DNA from: Euborellia annulipes
Taxonomy: Eukaryota > Arthropoda > Insecta > Dermaptera > Anisolabididae
Assembly: GCA_023213315.1 (NCBI GenBank)
Contig: JAKCPI010006028.1
Coordinates: forward strand, 62,001 to 126,000
DNA: 64,000 nt
Reading direction: 5' to 3'
The notes under the pieces were generated by a model. That model ran no database searches, was not told where the DNA came from, and was given only the letters and a program-made list of their open reading frames with translations. The position numbers were made by a program, and so were the translations under genes. Position 1 is the first letter of the stretch. Each line of letters starts with the position of its first letter. Of this stretch, positions 63,165 to 64,000 are shown in pieces.

Positions 63165-64000
63165 TTTTTACTTTCTCTTAGCCTATATATGAAATATATA
63201 GGAGAGAAAGTATTGCGATCATGTCAAAAATTCGATGTCGAGATTTTGATGGATATACATGTTTTGAGGTCCCCTGAGTCCAAAAAAGTGGGTCCCGCAA
63301 ATTGGTCTGTGTGTGTGTGTGTGTGTATGTATGTGTGTGTGTGTGTCTGTATGTGTGTGTGTCTGTATGTGTGGACAGATTTTTAGCATGAAGGAATTGA
63401 GCTACCGGATTGAAATTTTATATTTAACTTAGGTACCTTCCCACACGCTCAAAATAAGCTTTTGAACAAAATCGGCCAAAAAGTACTAGTACTTTACTGA
63501 TGTACTTTTTCAGTTTTTTTCGATTTTCTCAAAATTCCCTCCAAGGATTTTTTTAAAATTCAAAAATCAATTATTTTTTAGATGCTCTTTAAAATGTATA
63601 TTCTCATTTTGCCGTTGAAATCTTCTGAAGACCACTTTACTCTTGTTCTTCATAGGAAAGATAGAAATGGTTGCCATGGTAACGGAATTTAAATCTTTTT
63701 CTTTTTATTAGATTAAAAATCAATTATTATTTAAATTCCCATTTATTTTTATTTTATTTGTGTCTTTAATTGCTTAGGAGAAAACATATATCTCTCTCTC
63801 TCTCACTTGCAAACATTATCGCCTGTCTCTCCGCCTTCTCTCATAGGCCTAATGTTAATTTCCTATAGGAATTTGTATGTTAATTTCGATTCAAAAGGGG
63901 GGGTCCCCTTTGGAACTTTTTACGCATTTAAAAATTTTTTTTTCCAATTCTTATGAAATTTTGTATTTATTTACGATTCTATATTGTGTATAAAATGTCC
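63165..64000 (-). repeat. HE repeat, continues past the window edge
   Basis: Right hairpin TTTACTTTCTCTTAGCC with GGAGAGAAAGTATTGCG, AAATTCGATGTCGAGATTTT, a (TG)n tract at 63308-63372 replacing the normal short CACA/GACA piece, and the interior. After an AT-rich insert (63695-63840) comes the long-subfamily block (AATTTCGATTCAAAAGGGGG, TTCTTATGAAATTTTGTATT) running to the end. Confidence 0.75.
63308..63372 (+). repeat. (TG)n microsatellite with TATG/CTG interruptions
   Basis: An interrupted TG tract inside an HE repeat, parallel to the (CA)n at 48104 and the CACA/GACA tract at 41838, so this HE position is expansion-prone. Confidence 0.9.

Noticed and set aside
1..64000. Functional tRNA genes
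   Set aside because: Several perfect or near-perfect B boxes occur (2120, 33920, 40902, 52468), but none has a matching D arm, anticodon arm and acceptor stem at proper spacing. They are SINE or tRNA fragments.
1..64000. CRISPR array, rRNA operon or prokaryotic operon structure
   Set aside because: No regularly spaced direct repeats, no rRNA-length conserved blocks, and composition and repeats are clearly eukaryotic.

Overview
This window looks like gene-poor nuclear DNA from an animal, most likely an arthropod, but I cannot name the taxon from sequence alone. It is strongly AT-rich and has no operons, rRNA, intact tRNA genes or long ORFs with a recognisable domain. It is packed with nested eukaryotic transposable elements. 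The only coding segment I would defend is a possible 3'-terminal exon at 8416-8563. One short N-terminal piece of a mariner transposase is readable near 31819.

Most of the sequence belongs to a few dispersed families (names are mine). (1) HE repeats: about 25 copies, roughly 0.6-0.75 kb when complete. One end is a long hairpin starting near AAAAATCTGGTGTGAC, and the other is a hairpin ending near GGTAAGAGAAAGTA. They are the main substrate into which other elements inserted. (2) HHR foldbacks: about ten large inverted repeats whose arms carry hammerhead-ribozyme cores (CUGANGA, stem II, GAAA). Most have a tiny palindromic stem III, the design known for Penelope-like retroelement hammerheads that act as dimers. 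Seven of these units are bounded by 9-14 bp direct repeats that can be checked against the interrupted host repeat. (3) A SINE with 14-20 bp target duplications and a GAA-rich tail, whose head resembles the 3' half of 5S rRNA. (4) Foldback elements whose arms are tRNA-like sequences. (5) Non-autonomous DNA transposons: hAT-like elements with perfect 8-bp duplications, TA-duplicating Tc1/mariner-like MITEs and Helitron-like elements.

Layout. 1-786 is an HHR foldback split by a TA MITE. 2198-3960 is an HE repeat containing an HHR foldback that itself contains two hAT-like elements. 4200-9165 is the least repetitive part, with two GC-elevated islands, three SINEs and the candidate exon. 9170-11215 is an HE repeat split by a 1.37 kb HHR foldback that contains a hAT-like MITE. 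13600-18900 holds MITEs, three HHR foldbacks and SINEs. 19640-27250 has a Helitron-like inverted pair, hAT-like and foldback elements and several HE copies. 27300-37400 is mixed, with a mariner fragment, a tRNA-like foldback and an HHR foldback. 37800-64000 is dominated by HE repeats interrupted by HHR foldbacks, SINEs, tRNA-like foldbacks, Tc1-like MITEs and a Helitron-like element.

Insertions inside insertions give a relative chronology: HE repeats are the oldest visible layer, HHR foldbacks and SINEs went into them, and hAT-like and Tc1-like elements then went into those. A handful of single-copy GC-elevated islands are the best places to look for exons or cis-regulatory DNA.
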